Source of the DNA: CANLBN01 sp965230205
GTDB lineage: Bacteria > Pseudomonadota > Gammaproteobacteria > Pseudomonadales > Cellvibrionaceae
NCBI GenBank assembly: GCA_965230205.1
Contig: OZ245996.1
Coordinates: 2,480,001 to 2,544,000 of the forward strand
Reading direction: 5' to 3'
DNA: 64,000 nucleotides
The translations under genes and the position numbers were made by a program. The notes under the pieces are model-generated. The model was given only the letters and a program-made list of their open reading frames with translations. It was not told the DNA's origin and did not search any database. Positions 7,920-17,133 of this stretch are shown in pieces. The first letter of the stretch is position 1. The number at the start of each line of letters is the position of its first letter.

Positions 7920-9140
7920 CTAGTGATCGTTTTTTATGTTGTGGTTGGTGGTTGCGGTATTGATTGTATTGGGTACTTCGACGTTAACCCAGCCATTTGG
8001 GCTGTTTAATCTCATCAGCCAGACATCGTTCTTAAGTTGGTCGTCTAATGTTTTGTTTTTTACAGTTTGTTTAATAAGCCTTGATTGAGCATTCTCATCT
8101 TTTTCCTGTTTAACTAATGCTTGAATAATGTTTTCTGATGTTATCTTTCCAGAAATTTTCTCCAATGCCTTTATAAATACATCGGTGGATTTATAACCCT
8201 CTGTTGCTACTTCATCGAAACCGACATGAAGTTCATTCTTTTTTATCGGTTTAACCACTTGTGTGATAAACACTCTATTTTTGATGGAAGGTAAAGAGCT
8301 GGCCAGTTTGGTCGCTCCAGAAAATGATAAGTTATACATAGAGGCTTTAGGTAAAAATGCATGTGCAAATCGAATAAATTTAGCGCTAGGTCGGTATGAG
8401 CTAATGAGGATAATTGCCTCAGTGTCTGTTCCGCTTTCAATGAATGCTTTAATTGCTTGATCAATCGATAAAGAGTTTCTTTGATAAGTAGTTTCTTGTA
8501 TGTCGTCAGTGATATCAAAATGCTGACGAAAAATTTCTTTTATTGTGCCAGCTGCCGATGCGCCAAAACTATCGGCTTGGTAAAATAGTGCAACTTTTCC
8601 TAGTTGTATTCCTTTGTCCATAATAGATTGAATGATGACATCAATTTCTTGTTTATAGCTGGCGCGATAATGAAATACATTCGAGTAGTTTTTATGTCGA
8701 ATAATGCCAGCACCACTATAAGGAGCATAGAATAAAACATCGCTAATGCCCTGTTTTTTTATGTAGTCCAAGCTGGCTTTTGCTGTGGGTGTACCGACAT
8801 TACCAATAAAGGCAATGACTTGATTCTTCTCAATTAATGTTTGAGTGTTTTCTGCGGCCTTGCTCGGAATATAGCTATCATCTAATACTGTGAGTTTGAG
8901 GAATTTCTTTTTATTAATCCAATAAGGTGAGCAGTTGGCTTCATTAATACGTGTACTAACACCTTTTAACATTGAGTGGCCAAGGTGCTGTACTGGTCCA
9001 CTCAGTGCTGTGCTCATCCCTAGGGAAATAATAGATTTTCCTTTAATGTTGTTTGTACAGCTGGGTGTTGTTGCATAAACATGATTAGTATTGGTCAAAG
9101 CACTTGTTAATAAAACAAGCATAATCATTGTTTGATTCAT
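7920..9140 (-). CDS. LivJ-like periplasmic ligand-binding protein (type I fold)
   Basis: 406 aa with a Sec signal peptide (~1-23, cleavage near VYA). The mature part follows the Peripla_BP_6 pattern of branched-chain amino acid / amide receptors: MSTALSGPVQHLGHSMLKG with INEAN, then VIAFIGNVGTPTAKA, FYAPYSGAG and VALFYQADSFG. No ABC permease or ATPase gene is nearby. Instead it is followed after 11 bp by the Cache-pLGIC gene, so the likely role is ligand presentation to, or modulation of, that channel rather than transport. A sigma-54 element lies ~40-55 bp upstream. Confidence 0.85.
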   Translation of the reverse strand: MNQTMIMLVLLTSALTNTNHVYATTPSCTNNIKGKSIISLGMSTALSGPVQHLGHSMLKGVSTRINEANCSPYWINKKKFLKLTVLDDSYIPSKAAENTQTLIEKNQVIAFIGNVGTPTAKASLDYIKKQGISDVLFYAPYSGAGIIRHKNYSNVFHYRASYKQEIDVIIQSIMDKGIQLGKVALFYQADSFGASAAGTIKEIFRQHFDITDDIQETTYQRNSLSIDQAIKAFIESGTDTEAIILISSYRPSAKFIRFAHAFLPKASMYNLSFSGATKLASSLPSIKNRVFITQVVKPIKKNELHVGFDEVATEGYKSTDVFIKALEKISGKITSENIIQALVKQEKDENAQSRLIKQTVKNKTLDDQLKNDVWLMRLNSPNGWVNVEVPNTINTATTNHNIKNDH

Positions 9141-9179
9141 GGTAGTAGATATCTGCTTTTAAGTGATATTAGTAAAGAC

Positions 9180-9196
9180 AGCATGGAATATGCCAG
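9180..9196 (-). promoter_or_regulatory. Sigma-54 -24/-12 promoter for the binding protein / pLGIC operon
   Basis: On the minus strand: CTGGCATATTCCATGCT, with GG at 9194-9193 and GC at 9182-9181, offset 12 bp as in RpoN promoters. Predicted start near 9170, about 30 nt before the ATG at 9140. The match is good on the -24 side (TGGCAT) and fair on the -12 side (ATGCT). Confidence 0.6.
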
Positions 9197-9496
9197 TTTT
9201 TTATATGGCATATCATTTATTAATAAGGGTATTAACAGTGGTTTATTATTTTTTGATGTTTTATTAAATGATTTTTCTGGGTTGTTTTTAACCCATAAGT
9301 GATAAAACACCCACTCAATTTTTGAAACAATGTCATTAAAAATCACCCTTATAAGAAAATAATACTAATTAATCTAGTGGGAATTATGGCGCTGCTCTAT
9401 AGCAAAAACCCAAACACAATACTATTTTCACCGTTTTTATCGATTATTGAAAAAGCTTGTCAGTCTTAATAATTTTTTGACTGATGTATTTTTATA

Positions 9497-9514
9497 TTGG
9501 CATTAAAGCTGCAA
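9497..9514 (+). promoter_or_regulatory. Sigma-54 -24/-12 promoter for the vgrG operon
   Basis: TTGGCATTAAAGCTGCAA, with GG at 9499-9500 and GC at 9511-9512. Spacing is exact and the predicted start (~9524) leaves a ~22 nt leader before the vgrG ATG at 9546. Several T6SS hcp/vgrG operons are known to depend on RpoN and a VasH-type activator, so position and gene content support each other. Confidence 0.7.
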
Positions 9515-9545
9515 ACGATAACATATTGATATAGCGATATAATTT

Positions 9546-12500
9546 ATGACAAGTACTCATCCCCCTTTTAATATTGAAGCTGTTGCCGCTGAAAATCAGC
9601 TGGTTGCTATTGCAATTGAAGGCGATGCCAGTACTCAATCGGTAACGGGAAACTACATTCGAGTACATTCTATTCAGGGGCAGGAAGCAGTCTCTCAACC
9701 GTTTCAATTGTCCGTTGAGTTGCGAGCAGATGATACGGAAAAATCTGGGATCTTATTGGATGCGCGTTATATTGGCCATTGGGCAAAAATTAAGGTGGAT
9801 ATGCCCGAAGGTGGCCCGTTCGGCTCTCGCTATTTTCGTGGCATTATTACTGAGCTGGCGGTTGGTGCACCTGGCATTTATACCTTGACTCTGCAATCGC
9901 CATTGCATTTATTAACTCTGAGAAATGATTACCATATCTTTAGTGATTGCGATATTCGCCAACTAATCGTAAAAATTTTATCGCATGAATTAACTGATCC
10001 ACGTTTTAAGCTGCGTTTCGATTTTAGTAATAGTCCGACATTGACTCGCATTCAGGATTGGATGCAGGCAGGAGAATCCTCTATGGAGTTATTACAGAGA
10101 ATTCTTACTAAAGCACTAATCAATTTCTTTTTTATTCATGAAGAGAAAACCTTAACACTGGTATTTTCTGATAAAGCCATGACAAGCAAAACAGTATCTA
10201 TTCCTGGATATCATCAAGGCCCTTTGCCTCTACGCTATACGTTCACTTCTGTCACTCCCTTAAAATCTGAGCAGTATGATGTATTTGCTGAGTTACGCTA
10301 TTCTGTAAAAATGATGCCCGCTAAAGTCAAAACCTTATTAAGTCAAGTTGACCCTGAATGGAAAGACAATACGGTAGCGACGTTTCATAATTATATTTCT
10401 CAGCGTAATGACCCCAGCCCTGTAGGTTATCACCACTATAAAAATTATGATTATGGGGTTAATGATGATGAGGCAAAGGACCAGTACACAAAAATCTGTC
10501 AACAGATAGAAACTGAAGCAGGTACCTTAACTGGCTCAGTGTATACACCGTTGTTGAGCCCTGGTTATTGCTTCCAGTTGGAAAACCCTTTGCTGGATGG
10601 TAGCAATGAAACTAAGCGGGTAGAGGGCAAAGGTCGTCCTGAGTTTGATGGGCAAGTGTATGTTGTTACAAAAGTTCAGCACAAAATCAGCAATGAAACC
10701 GGTTATAGCGGTAGTATTGAAGCGACAACTGTTGCGGTGGGTGGTGACGAAGAAGAGCAAACCTTTTTGACACCCTTTTCCATGCAGGGGACTCAACAGG
10801 GCAGCATTTTGGCAAAAGTGATCGAGCATGAGCAGCCGGTGGGCTGGCGTTATCGCAGCAAAAATAACTTTCAGCCAGAGAAAGGACAGGTTTTTTTTGA
10901 AGGAGAAGTCGAATTCAGTGGTGAATGTCGCGGAGAGGCGGGTTGCTTAGTGCAATTAGCAACCGGGCAGAAGCATTGGGTGGTTTTGCCACGCTCCTCA
11001 CAATCGGTACCTGAAATCAATTCTATGGTAATGATTGGCCGTGGCAGTGGTGAAAGTGAACAACCTGAATTGCAACAGGTACTGGCGTCTCATGGTTCGA
11101 AAGTGATTCAACCACCTGATCGCCGCAATGCGTCCTGGCAGGCAAATACCAATTGGGGCAGCAGTTATTCCACCAGTTACGGCGATAATATCAGTATTCA
11201 TTTTGGCCATACGGCGCAAACAGATCTGGAACAGGCGATACGCTTAGTTGAAGGCGCATACGATAATATTGGTATGGCGGCGACTAATTATGGCAGCTGC
11301 AGTTACAACAAAGGTGGTTCCTGGAGCGTATCCTTAAGTGGTAATCAGAGTAATCCAGACCAAGGCGTAATTGGTGCATCAATTTCTCAGGGTAGTAGTT
11401 TTAGCGAATCCCATACGGCGCATAGTTACAATTATGGCTCTGTTAATTTAAGCGAAGGTTATTCTGAAACGGGCAAGAGTGCCAATGTATCTATTGTAGG
11501 TGAGTACACACCAGACCCTGACTTGGAATCTCCTAGCTTTGTGAATGGCAAGTTACCTAAAGATATTAGTGAATACAGTAGTGAGTTATCGAATGGCGAT
11601 ACCTTTAGCCGTTCATCAGTCTTAGGCCGAACGATCAGTTGTCAGGGAGTTGGTGCAATGGCGCCGGATGTGTCTGTTGGCAGTGTATTGCCCTATAGTC
11701 ACTACAACGCCTCGTTTACCTTGGGAGTCAGCGAGAATAATAGTACAACGATTGGTGCCACACTCAGTGATTCGTTAATGTTGGGGTTGTCTTACAGCAA
11801 CAATACGGTTGGGGCGGCACAAATTAGTAATGCGCTCACCATTGGACCAACAGTCAGTATGGATACCCGTATCGGCAGCGTGAACAGTTTATCGACTACT
11901 ATTGGTAGCCATAACAGTATTTCAACACAAATCGCTGATAACACCTCCCTGTCTACTAATATTGGGACTAATACCAATATACAAACCAATCTCACTGACA
12001 ATATAGGTTTAAATACAACGATTGGCAGTGCCACAGATTTATCCACATATATTGGTGGTAAAAATTCCATCAATACGTTTATCGGTTCAAACAATGATGT
12101 CTCGTTAAATGTTTCGGAGCGCACATCATCCAGTATTGCTGTGGGTACGGCCAATGAAACATCCGTGAATGTTGCCGCTAAAAATTCCACCAGCGTTTAT
12201 GTGGGGGCCACCAATGAAACTGCCATTAATGTAGCGGCTAAAAACTCGACCAGTATTGCTGTGGGTGCCACCAATGATACCTCGATTAATGTGGCGGCCA
12301 GTAATGCTCAGCGTATTTCGATAGCGGCCAAAATGGATACAGGAATTAATATTGGCGCAACAACCTCAATGAATGTGAATTTAAGCGATAGCTTGGTAAT
12401 GGATACCAGCCTGTCTTCCTCCATTAACCTTAAAAATAGTATTAGCGATACCATCGAGTTAGTTAATTCTATTTCAACGGGTGTTAAGTTAGTTAACCAA

Positions 12501-12620
12501 GCGAGTACAGAAGTTGAAGCCTATTTCGGTACGATGAAGGCTTCTGCTGATTTTCGTACCAGAGCTGAACTCAGTTCAACGGTGATGGAAATTCTTAGCG
12601 GGATTGATGCGAAATTATAG
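9546..12620 (+). CDS. vgrG: T6SS spike protein VgrG with a long ten-residue-repeat needle
   Basis: 1024 aa. Residues ~25-400 are the gp27-like part (NYIRVHSIQGQEAVSQPFQL, later YHQGPLPLRYTF). Residues ~430-505 are the gp5 OB-fold region (VLPRSSQSVPEINSMVMIGRG), followed by the RRNASWQANTNWGSSYSTSYG linkage typical of VgrG. From about residue 729 to 978 the sequence becomes a strict ten-residue repeat (for example NSLSTTIGSH, NSISTQIADN, NETSVNVAAK, NSTSVYVGAT, NETAINVAAK), about 25 copies, which should form a trimeric beta needle far longer than usual. No catalytic C-terminal domain is visible; the last 45 residues look like a cap. First gene of the rightward adaptor/PAAR operon. Confidence 0.93.
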   Translation: MTSTHPPFNIEAVAAENQLVAIAIEGDASTQSVTGNYIRVHSIQGQEAVSQPFQLSVELRADDTEKSGILLDARYIGHWAKIKVDMPEGGPFGSRYFRGIITELAVGAPGIYTLTLQSPLHLLTLRNDYHIFSDCDIRQLIVKILSHELTDPRFKLRFDFSNSPTLTRIQDWMQAGESSMELLQRILTKALINFFFIHEEKTLTLVFSDKAMTSKTVSIPGYHQGPLPLRYTFTSVTPLKSEQYDVFAELRYSVKMMPAKVKTLLSQVDPEWKDNTVATFHNYISQRNDPSPVGYHHYKNYDYGVNDDEAKDQYTKICQQIETEAGTLTGSVYTPLLSPGYCFQLENPLLDGSNETKRVEGKGRPEFDGQVYVVTKVQHKISNETGYSGSIEATTVAVGGDEEEQTFLTPFSMQGTQQGSILAKVIEHEQPVGWRYRSKNNFQPEKGQVFFEGEVEFSGECRGEAGCLVQLATGQKHWVVLPRSSQSVPEINSMVMIGRGSGESEQPELQQVLASHGSKVIQPPDRRNASWQANTNWGSSYSTSYGDNISIHFGHTAQTDLEQAIRLVEGAYDNIGMAATNYGSCSYNKGGSWSVSLSGNQSNPDQGVIGASISQGSSFSESHTAHSYNYGSVNLSEGYSETGKSANVSIVGEYTPDPDLESPSFVNGKLPKDISEYSSELSNGDTFSRSSVLGRTISCQGVGAMAPDVSVGSVLPYSHYNASFTLGVSENNSTTIGATLSDSLMLGLSYSNNTVGAAQISNALTIGPTVSMDTRIGSVNSLSTTIGSHNSISTQIADNTSLSTNIGTNTNIQTNLTDNIGLNTTIGSATDLSTYIGGKNSINTFIGSNNDVSLNVSERTSSSIAVGTANETSVNVAAKNSTSVYVGATNETAINVAAKNSTSIAVGATNDTSINVAASNAQRISIAAKMDTGINIGATTSMNVNLSDSLVMDTSLSSSINLKNSISDTIELVNSISTGVKLVNQASTEVEAYFGTMKASADFRTRAELSSTVMEILSGIDAKL
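11730..12479 (+). repeat. Tandem 30-bp (ten-codon) repeats within vgrG
   Basis: About 25 degenerate in-frame units with consensus [N/T]-S-[T/I/L]-S-[x]-[N/x]-[I/V]-[G/A]-[A/x]-[x]. The central block (about 12120-12310) is the most uniform, alternating NVAAK- and VGAT-type units, which points to recent duplication by slippage or unequal recombination. The opposite strand happens to be open across part of the block but shows no gene-like features. Confidence 0.85.
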
Positions 12621-12703
12621 GTTATAAAAAATGATAGAAAGCATAATGATAAAAAATATTTCGCCGCAAAATAAACTTCTTTTTTCAGTAAAGGCTTATT
12701 GCT

Positions 12704-15310
12704 ATGCAAGTAATTAAGCCTAAAAATTTAGGTGTTATTCATAAAACTTACCATTTAAAACACCATCATTTTTCAGTCGGTGCGTTGGCATTCTTCTCTT
12801 TAAATGAAAAAGATAGTCAGCCGTTGCAAGAATTTGATCAATGGCCAAAAATTATGCAGCAATTGCCCATGAAAGAAGCGCTGGATATGGGCTTTTCCAA
12901 ACCGAGAGGAGAAGTGTTGCTTTGTGCCAAAGAGTATTTCCATCAGCATGGCTTACTTTATAGATCTCGCCCTGGTGTGCAGATAGGTGATATTAAAAAA
13001 AGTATTCGCATATCACGACTTAAAAGAAATAAAAGTAAATATCCTATCGCTGATTTTATGCCGATAGATATTACCGATAAAAAACGCAGTCAGTACAATG
13101 GAACTTTCGATAAGCACTGGCTAGACAATATTCACCCAGGCTTGCCAGAGGATACTAACCCTTTATTATTTAATAGCGCACCGAAAAATCAACAATTGCA
13201 TGGTGGCCTATTTAAAGATAATTATTTCCAACCAGGTTGCAAATACACACTGACCGACGTTCATCCGACCGAGAAAACTATCCAAGGCGGTTTGCCTAAT
13301 ATCCGTGTACGTATTTTTACTACGATTGCTGCTGATGCGAAGCCAGAAAAAGAGGAAAAAGAAGAAGGGGGTGCATTTAGTGAGTTAGATACGGTGTTGG
13401 AGACGGTTTGGTTTTTCCCTGAAGAAAATCTGGGTGTTGCAATTTATCGAGGTGTTATTGAAGTGAATGATAGTGATGGTCTTGATGTGAGTACACTATT
13501 ATTGGCTTATGAAAATGCTGTCGATGAGCCTCGAAATACTGATTATTATCGCAATGTGATTGCTTTACGCAGCAATCCTAAAACAGCATTGGGTCATATG
13601 TTTAACGAGGCTCAATTAACGCCTATTAAAACTCAGGCTGATATTGATGCAATGGATGCATTGGTTAAACAGGAAAACGATAGTAAGCAAAAGCAAGTCG
13701 AACAGTTACGTCAACAGTACCTTAATCAGGCTATGGATATTGTTAAACAGTCGATGCCTGAAGGTTCTCCAGGTAGTGAGGAAACGCAGGCAGCGTTAAA
13801 TGGCAGTCAACCCGACGAAAGTTATCTTGATGGCTTTAAAATACCCAGCATTCCCTCAGCAGTTATTGAATCTGGTGATTTTGATTTAACACCGGTAATT
13901 GAGGCTAGCCATTCACTGCAAGAAAAGCTTGAAAAAGACATGCAACAAAACCAGCAGCAACTGGAAGCGATGGCTAAAGACTATCAAGAAAAATATCAGG
14001 AAGAGTCTCAGCAAGAGCTTCATAAAGGAAACGTTGAAAGTCAACAAGCCACAGAGAGTGCAGAAGAGCTTAAACAGCGCCTGTTAAGTTGTCCAGTATA
14101 TGTCGTGGCGGAAGACCTTAAAAAGCAACGCGAAGTGCAAGGAGCGATGAATGATTTCGATGAGCTAGTACAAGCTATGCCCGATGTGGTGAAAAGTGAG
14201 TTGAGCAATCAAGATGAGTTTGACTCTGAGGTGCTATCCAAAGCTTACGGCACATTATTAACTATGCAGCGGCAAGCTCGCCAGAGTGCTCCTAGTATTA
14301 CCCGCAAACGTTTCTTATCTCCTGAACTGCAACAGCAGGCTCAATGCTGGATGAAAGAGTTATTGGCAATGGGCGAAACCTTAGCAGGTAGAGATTTATC
14401 TGGCATTAATTTATCTGATATGGATTTCTCAGGTATGGACTTGCGAGACACTATGTTGGAAGGCTGTGATTTGAGCGGTTGTAATTTTAACAAGGCCAAG
14501 CTGGATGGTGCCGCTTTAGTTGAGGCGCAGCTTGATCACGCTTGCTTCGATGGTGCCAGCTTATGTAAAGCAAATTTGAGCAAGAGTTATGGCGAACAGG
14601 TAAGTTTTAATGGTACTTGTTTAAGTAATAGCATTTTAATTAATGCCACGCTTCATTATTCTTGTCTCGACAATATAACTGCAGAAAAAATGATGGCGAC
14701 GGATGCCGACTTTACCGGTTGCTCTTTTCAGCATGCAGTAGTTGAAGAAGCTCACTTGATTAACGCGAATCTCACTGCCAGTCAATGGACTCATGCCAAT
14801 GTAACCGCTTGTTTGTTGTTAGAGGCGACCCTAACGGAATCATCTTGGGAGAATGCTCATCTGAGCCGTTGTATGCTGGTTGATACTCAGTCCAGAAAAG
14901 TGAGCTTTGCTCAAGCTGAATTAGATAAGGTTCAGTTTAGTACTACTGGTGACTTACAAGAAGCTGACTTTTCTTATGCCAAGTGTACGGTTTGTGGTTT
15001 TCGCAATGTCGATTTACGCAACATGCAGGCATCATTTGCTGTTTTTATAGAATGTGATTTTGGTGATGCTCAACTCAGTGATGCCAATATTAGTGAAACT
15101 ATATTCAAGCGTAGCTTAATGACTGGTGCCCAACTGCAAGGTAGTGATTGTCGTAATGTATTATTTAATGAAGGGGTTGTTCGGAAAGTAAATTTTGATA
15201 AGAGCGATTTAAAACAGTCGGAATTTTATAACTGTACACTGGCAGAAAATAGTTTTAAGCACTGTAAGACACTCCATGTCGATGTTAATCCACAAGCATC
15301 ATTAAGTTAA
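12704..15310 (+). CDS. DUF2169 / pentapeptide-repeat T6SS adaptor
   Basis: 868 aa. Residues 1-~300 match the DUF2169 pattern associated with VgrG (FSVGALAFFSL near the start, GEVLLCAKEYF, an N-G-T-F-D-K-H-W segment). Residues ~318-470 are Gln/Glu/Lys rich and predicted coiled coil. From ~560 to 865 run pentapeptide repeats of the A(D/N)LxX type (LSGINLSDMDFSGMDL and so on), which form a right-handed quadrilateral beta-helix. Proteins of this class are encoded with VgrG and DUF4150 proteins and are thought to load or bridge effectors onto the spike. ATG preceded by AAAGG. Confidence 0.88.
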   Translation: MQVIKPKNLGVIHKTYHLKHHHFSVGALAFFSLNEKDSQPLQEFDQWPKIMQQLPMKEALDMGFSKPRGEVLLCAKEYFHQHGLLYRSRPGVQIGDIKKSIRISRLKRNKSKYPIADFMPIDITDKKRSQYNGTFDKHWLDNIHPGLPEDTNPLLFNSAPKNQQLHGGLFKDNYFQPGCKYTLTDVHPTEKTIQGGLPNIRVRIFTTIAADAKPEKEEKEEGGAFSELDTVLETVWFFPEENLGVAIYRGVIEVNDSDGLDVSTLLLAYENAVDEPRNTDYYRNVIALRSNPKTALGHMFNEAQLTPIKTQADIDAMDALVKQENDSKQKQVEQLRQQYLNQAMDIVKQSMPEGSPGSEETQAALNGSQPDESYLDGFKIPSIPSAVIESGDFDLTPVIEASHSLQEKLEKDMQQNQQQLEAMAKDYQEKYQEESQQELHKGNVESQQATESAEELKQRLLSCPVYVVAEDLKKQREVQGAMNDFDELVQAMPDVVKSELSNQDEFDSEVLSKAYGTLLTMQRQARQSAPSITRKRFLSPELQQQAQCWMKELLAMGETLAGRDLSGINLSDMDFSGMDLRDTMLEGCDLSGCNFNKAKLDGAALVEAQLDHACFDGASLCKANLSKSYGEQVSFNGTCLSNSILINATLHYSCLDNITAEKMMATDADFTGCSFQHAVVEEAHLINANLTASQWTHANVTACLLLEATLTESSWENAHLSRCMLVDTQSRKVSFAQAELDKVQFSTTGDLQEADFSYAKCTVCGFRNVDLRNMQASFAVFIECDFGDAQLSDANISETIFKRSLMTGAQLQGSDCRNVLFNEGVVRKVNFDKSDLKQSEFYNCTLAENSFKHCKTLHVDVNPQASLS

Positions 15311-15331
15311 CAATCAAAAAAGGTATAACAG

Positions 15332-16396
15332 ATGACCTTAGACGAACTAAAAAATACTATTCAACAGGGAATGCCATTGATGAAAGTAGATTTTTCTACA
15401 ATGGAATTTGCTAATGAAGTGTTGGATGGTGCTGTTTTTCTAAACTGCAATTTTAATGGTTGTGATTTTAGCGGTGCCAGTTTAAAACGCGCTGTATTTA
15501 CACAATGCCAGCTTAATAATACCCGGTTTGTGGCGTCAATTTTAGAGCAGGCGAGTATTGTCGAATGTGAAATGGAGGAGACGTTTATTGAGGGTAAGCT
15601 GGAGGCAATGACTCTATGCAATTCTACTATACAAAAAAGCCAATGGAAAAAAGCCGTACTCGATAAGGTGACTATGACGGGGTGTGACCTTACTGATAGT
15701 GTGTTTGATCACTGTAGTTTTGATACTTCAGTCATTATGGAGTGTCCTACAGATAATGTCCGGCTTACCAATTGTATCTTTCATAACATCTCCTGGATTA
15801 AAACAGATTTTACAACAGTTGCAATAACGGCATGTGAGTTCGATCAAGCCTTATTATTAGAATGCCAATTCGTTAAGAAAAACTTTGACGATATTCTCTT
15901 TACCCGTTGCACATGTACTGATAGCCAATTTGAAGGCTGCTCATTTAAAAAATCCAAACTAGTGGAAAGTAATTTTTCGAAATGCCAACTATCCGATTGT
16001 TCATTTGATGGTGCATCTATTCAACGAGGTTTATTTATTGAAGCAGCAATAAATGCCTGTACCTTTAATAGTGCTGAGATGGAGGGTGTTAATTTCCAGA
16101 AAGCACAGCTAACACAGTGTTCCTTTCAGCAAGCTAACTTGAAAGATGCCTGGTTAAAAACCTTGATTGCAAATGAGTCAACATTTGCTGAAAGTGATTT
16201 ATCCGGTGCTACATTATTTTACGCGGTATTAAATCAATGTGATTTTAAAAAGGCTATACTAAAACGCGCGTTGGTTCACGGTATGCAGGAGTCTCACTGC
16301 CATTGGAGTGGTGCGAATAAAAAAGACATTATTGCCACAGACCCTAATCAGCAGGCAGTGGATGATAAATTGACAGCGAGAGGAATTGCCCTATGA
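15332..16396 (+). CDS. Pentapeptide-repeat protein of the T6SS spike cluster
   Basis: 354 aa, almost entirely pentapeptide repeats (residues ~18-345, units such as CNFNG, CDFSG, ASLKR, AVFTQ), preceded by a short helical start. It lacks the DUF2169 domain of its upstream neighbour, so the pair looks like an adaptor plus a second beta-helix subunit. It starts 21 bp after the previous gene and its stop overlaps the next start (ATGA), indicating one transcript and translational coupling. No catalytic motif. Confidence 0.85.
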   Translation: MTLDELKNTIQQGMPLMKVDFSTMEFANEVLDGAVFLNCNFNGCDFSGASLKRAVFTQCQLNNTRFVASILEQASIVECEMEETFIEGKLEAMTLCNSTIQKSQWKKAVLDKVTMTGCDLTDSVFDHCSFDTSVIMECPTDNVRLTNCIFHNISWIKTDFTTVAITACEFDQALLLECQFVKKNFDDILFTRCTCTDSQFEGCSFKKSKLVESNFSKCQLSDCSFDGASIQRGLFIEAAINACTFNSAEMEGVNFQKAQLTQCSFQQANLKDAWLKTLIANESTFAESDLSGATLFYAVLNQCDFKKAILKRALVHGMQESHCHWSGANKKDIIATDPNQQAVDDKLTARGIAL

Positions 16397-17058
16397 GTGC
16401 AGCGATAAGTAATACGCGAGACAGTATTATCAACCGAGCAGAAAATTCCAGTTTGAGTTCGATAAAGGACAAAGTTATAAACAAAAGTAGAACCAATAAT
16501 AGTACCTCTATCGCTGGCGGCTCTACTCCTAACATGACTCCTAATATGACTATGCCCGTGGCGCTTGGTTATAGTGCCAATGTGATAGCCATCGAAAAAC
16601 CTGCCGATGGTTGTTTGGGTTATCAACTGAGTTTAAATCAGAAAACTCGGCAGGCAATAGCAGCTGAAGGCTTATTGGTTTGCCCAGAGATTGGCGATTT
16701 GGTGCTCTGTGTTGAAGTTAATGATTGCCTCTTTGTCAGTCAAGTACTAAGACGCAAGCAAAGTTCAGCCTCTTTAATTGTGCAATCCTCTCGCCCCATT
16801 GAATGGGTGGCACCGGTATTACGATTTAAAGCCTTGCAAGAGATGGAATTGTTATCGGCAAATAAACTGACATTGTCTGCTTGTGATGTCGTTGTAGGTG
16901 CTTGCCAAACTTTAGTGCAACAGGCACGTACTTTTATTCAGAATGCTAAAAATTATTCACTGACAACAAAAGGCTTAATGCGGTTAAATGGTCGTCAGCA
17001 ATTAATTGTGGCGGAAGAAGATCTGCGTATGGATGCCAAACGCATTAATATGGGTTGA
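16393..17058 (+). CDS. DUF3540 protein, T6SS spike-associated
   Basis: 221 aa. After a variable ~50-residue leader (Ser, Asn, Thr), the sequence follows DUF3540: a beta-rich first half (GDLVLCVEVNDCLFVSQVL) and a repetitive beta second half (LSANKLTLSACDVVVGACQTL, RMDAKRINMG) that resembles a short VgrG-like needle. These proteins occur almost only between DUF2169 and DUF4150 genes, as here. The start codon overlaps the upstream stop by ATGA. Probably a structural part of the spike-effector assembly. Confidence 0.85.
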   Translation: MSAAISNTRDSIINRAENSSLSSIKDKVINKSRTNNSTSIAGGSTPNMTPNMTMPVALGYSANVIAIEKPADGCLGYQLSLNQKTRQAIAAEGLLVCPEIGDLVLCVEVNDCLFVSQVLRRKQSSASLIVQSSRPIEWVAPVLRFKALQEMELLSANKLTLSACDVVVGACQTLVQQARTFIQNAKNYSLTTKGLMRLNGRQQLIVAEEDLRMDAKRINMG

Positions 17059-17133
17059 TGCTAAAGATAAACTATGTTTTCTCTGTTTCTTACACTTATT
17101 ATTTGAAGCTTATTAAAAGATAAAGGAAAAATT

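Larger units (their letters stand above)
9141..9545. promoter_or_regulatory. Divergent promoter region between binding-protein operon and vgrG
   Basis: About 400 AT-rich bases between two divergently transcribed units. It contains two sigma-54 elements listed separately, one firing each way, near its two ends. The ~300 bp between them has room for enhancer-binding-protein sites, but I could not pick out a convincing repeated site. A 69-codon minus-strand reading frame here has no ribosome site and is not annotated. Confidence 0.6.

Noticed and set aside
9137..9346. 69-codon minus-strand frame upstream of the binding protein
   Set aside because: No ribosome site, overlaps the binding-protein start and spans its sigma-54 promoter.
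11792..12190. 132-codon frame opposite the vgrG repeats
   Set aside because: A by-product of the repeat composition; low-complexity Val/Leu protein without a start signal.
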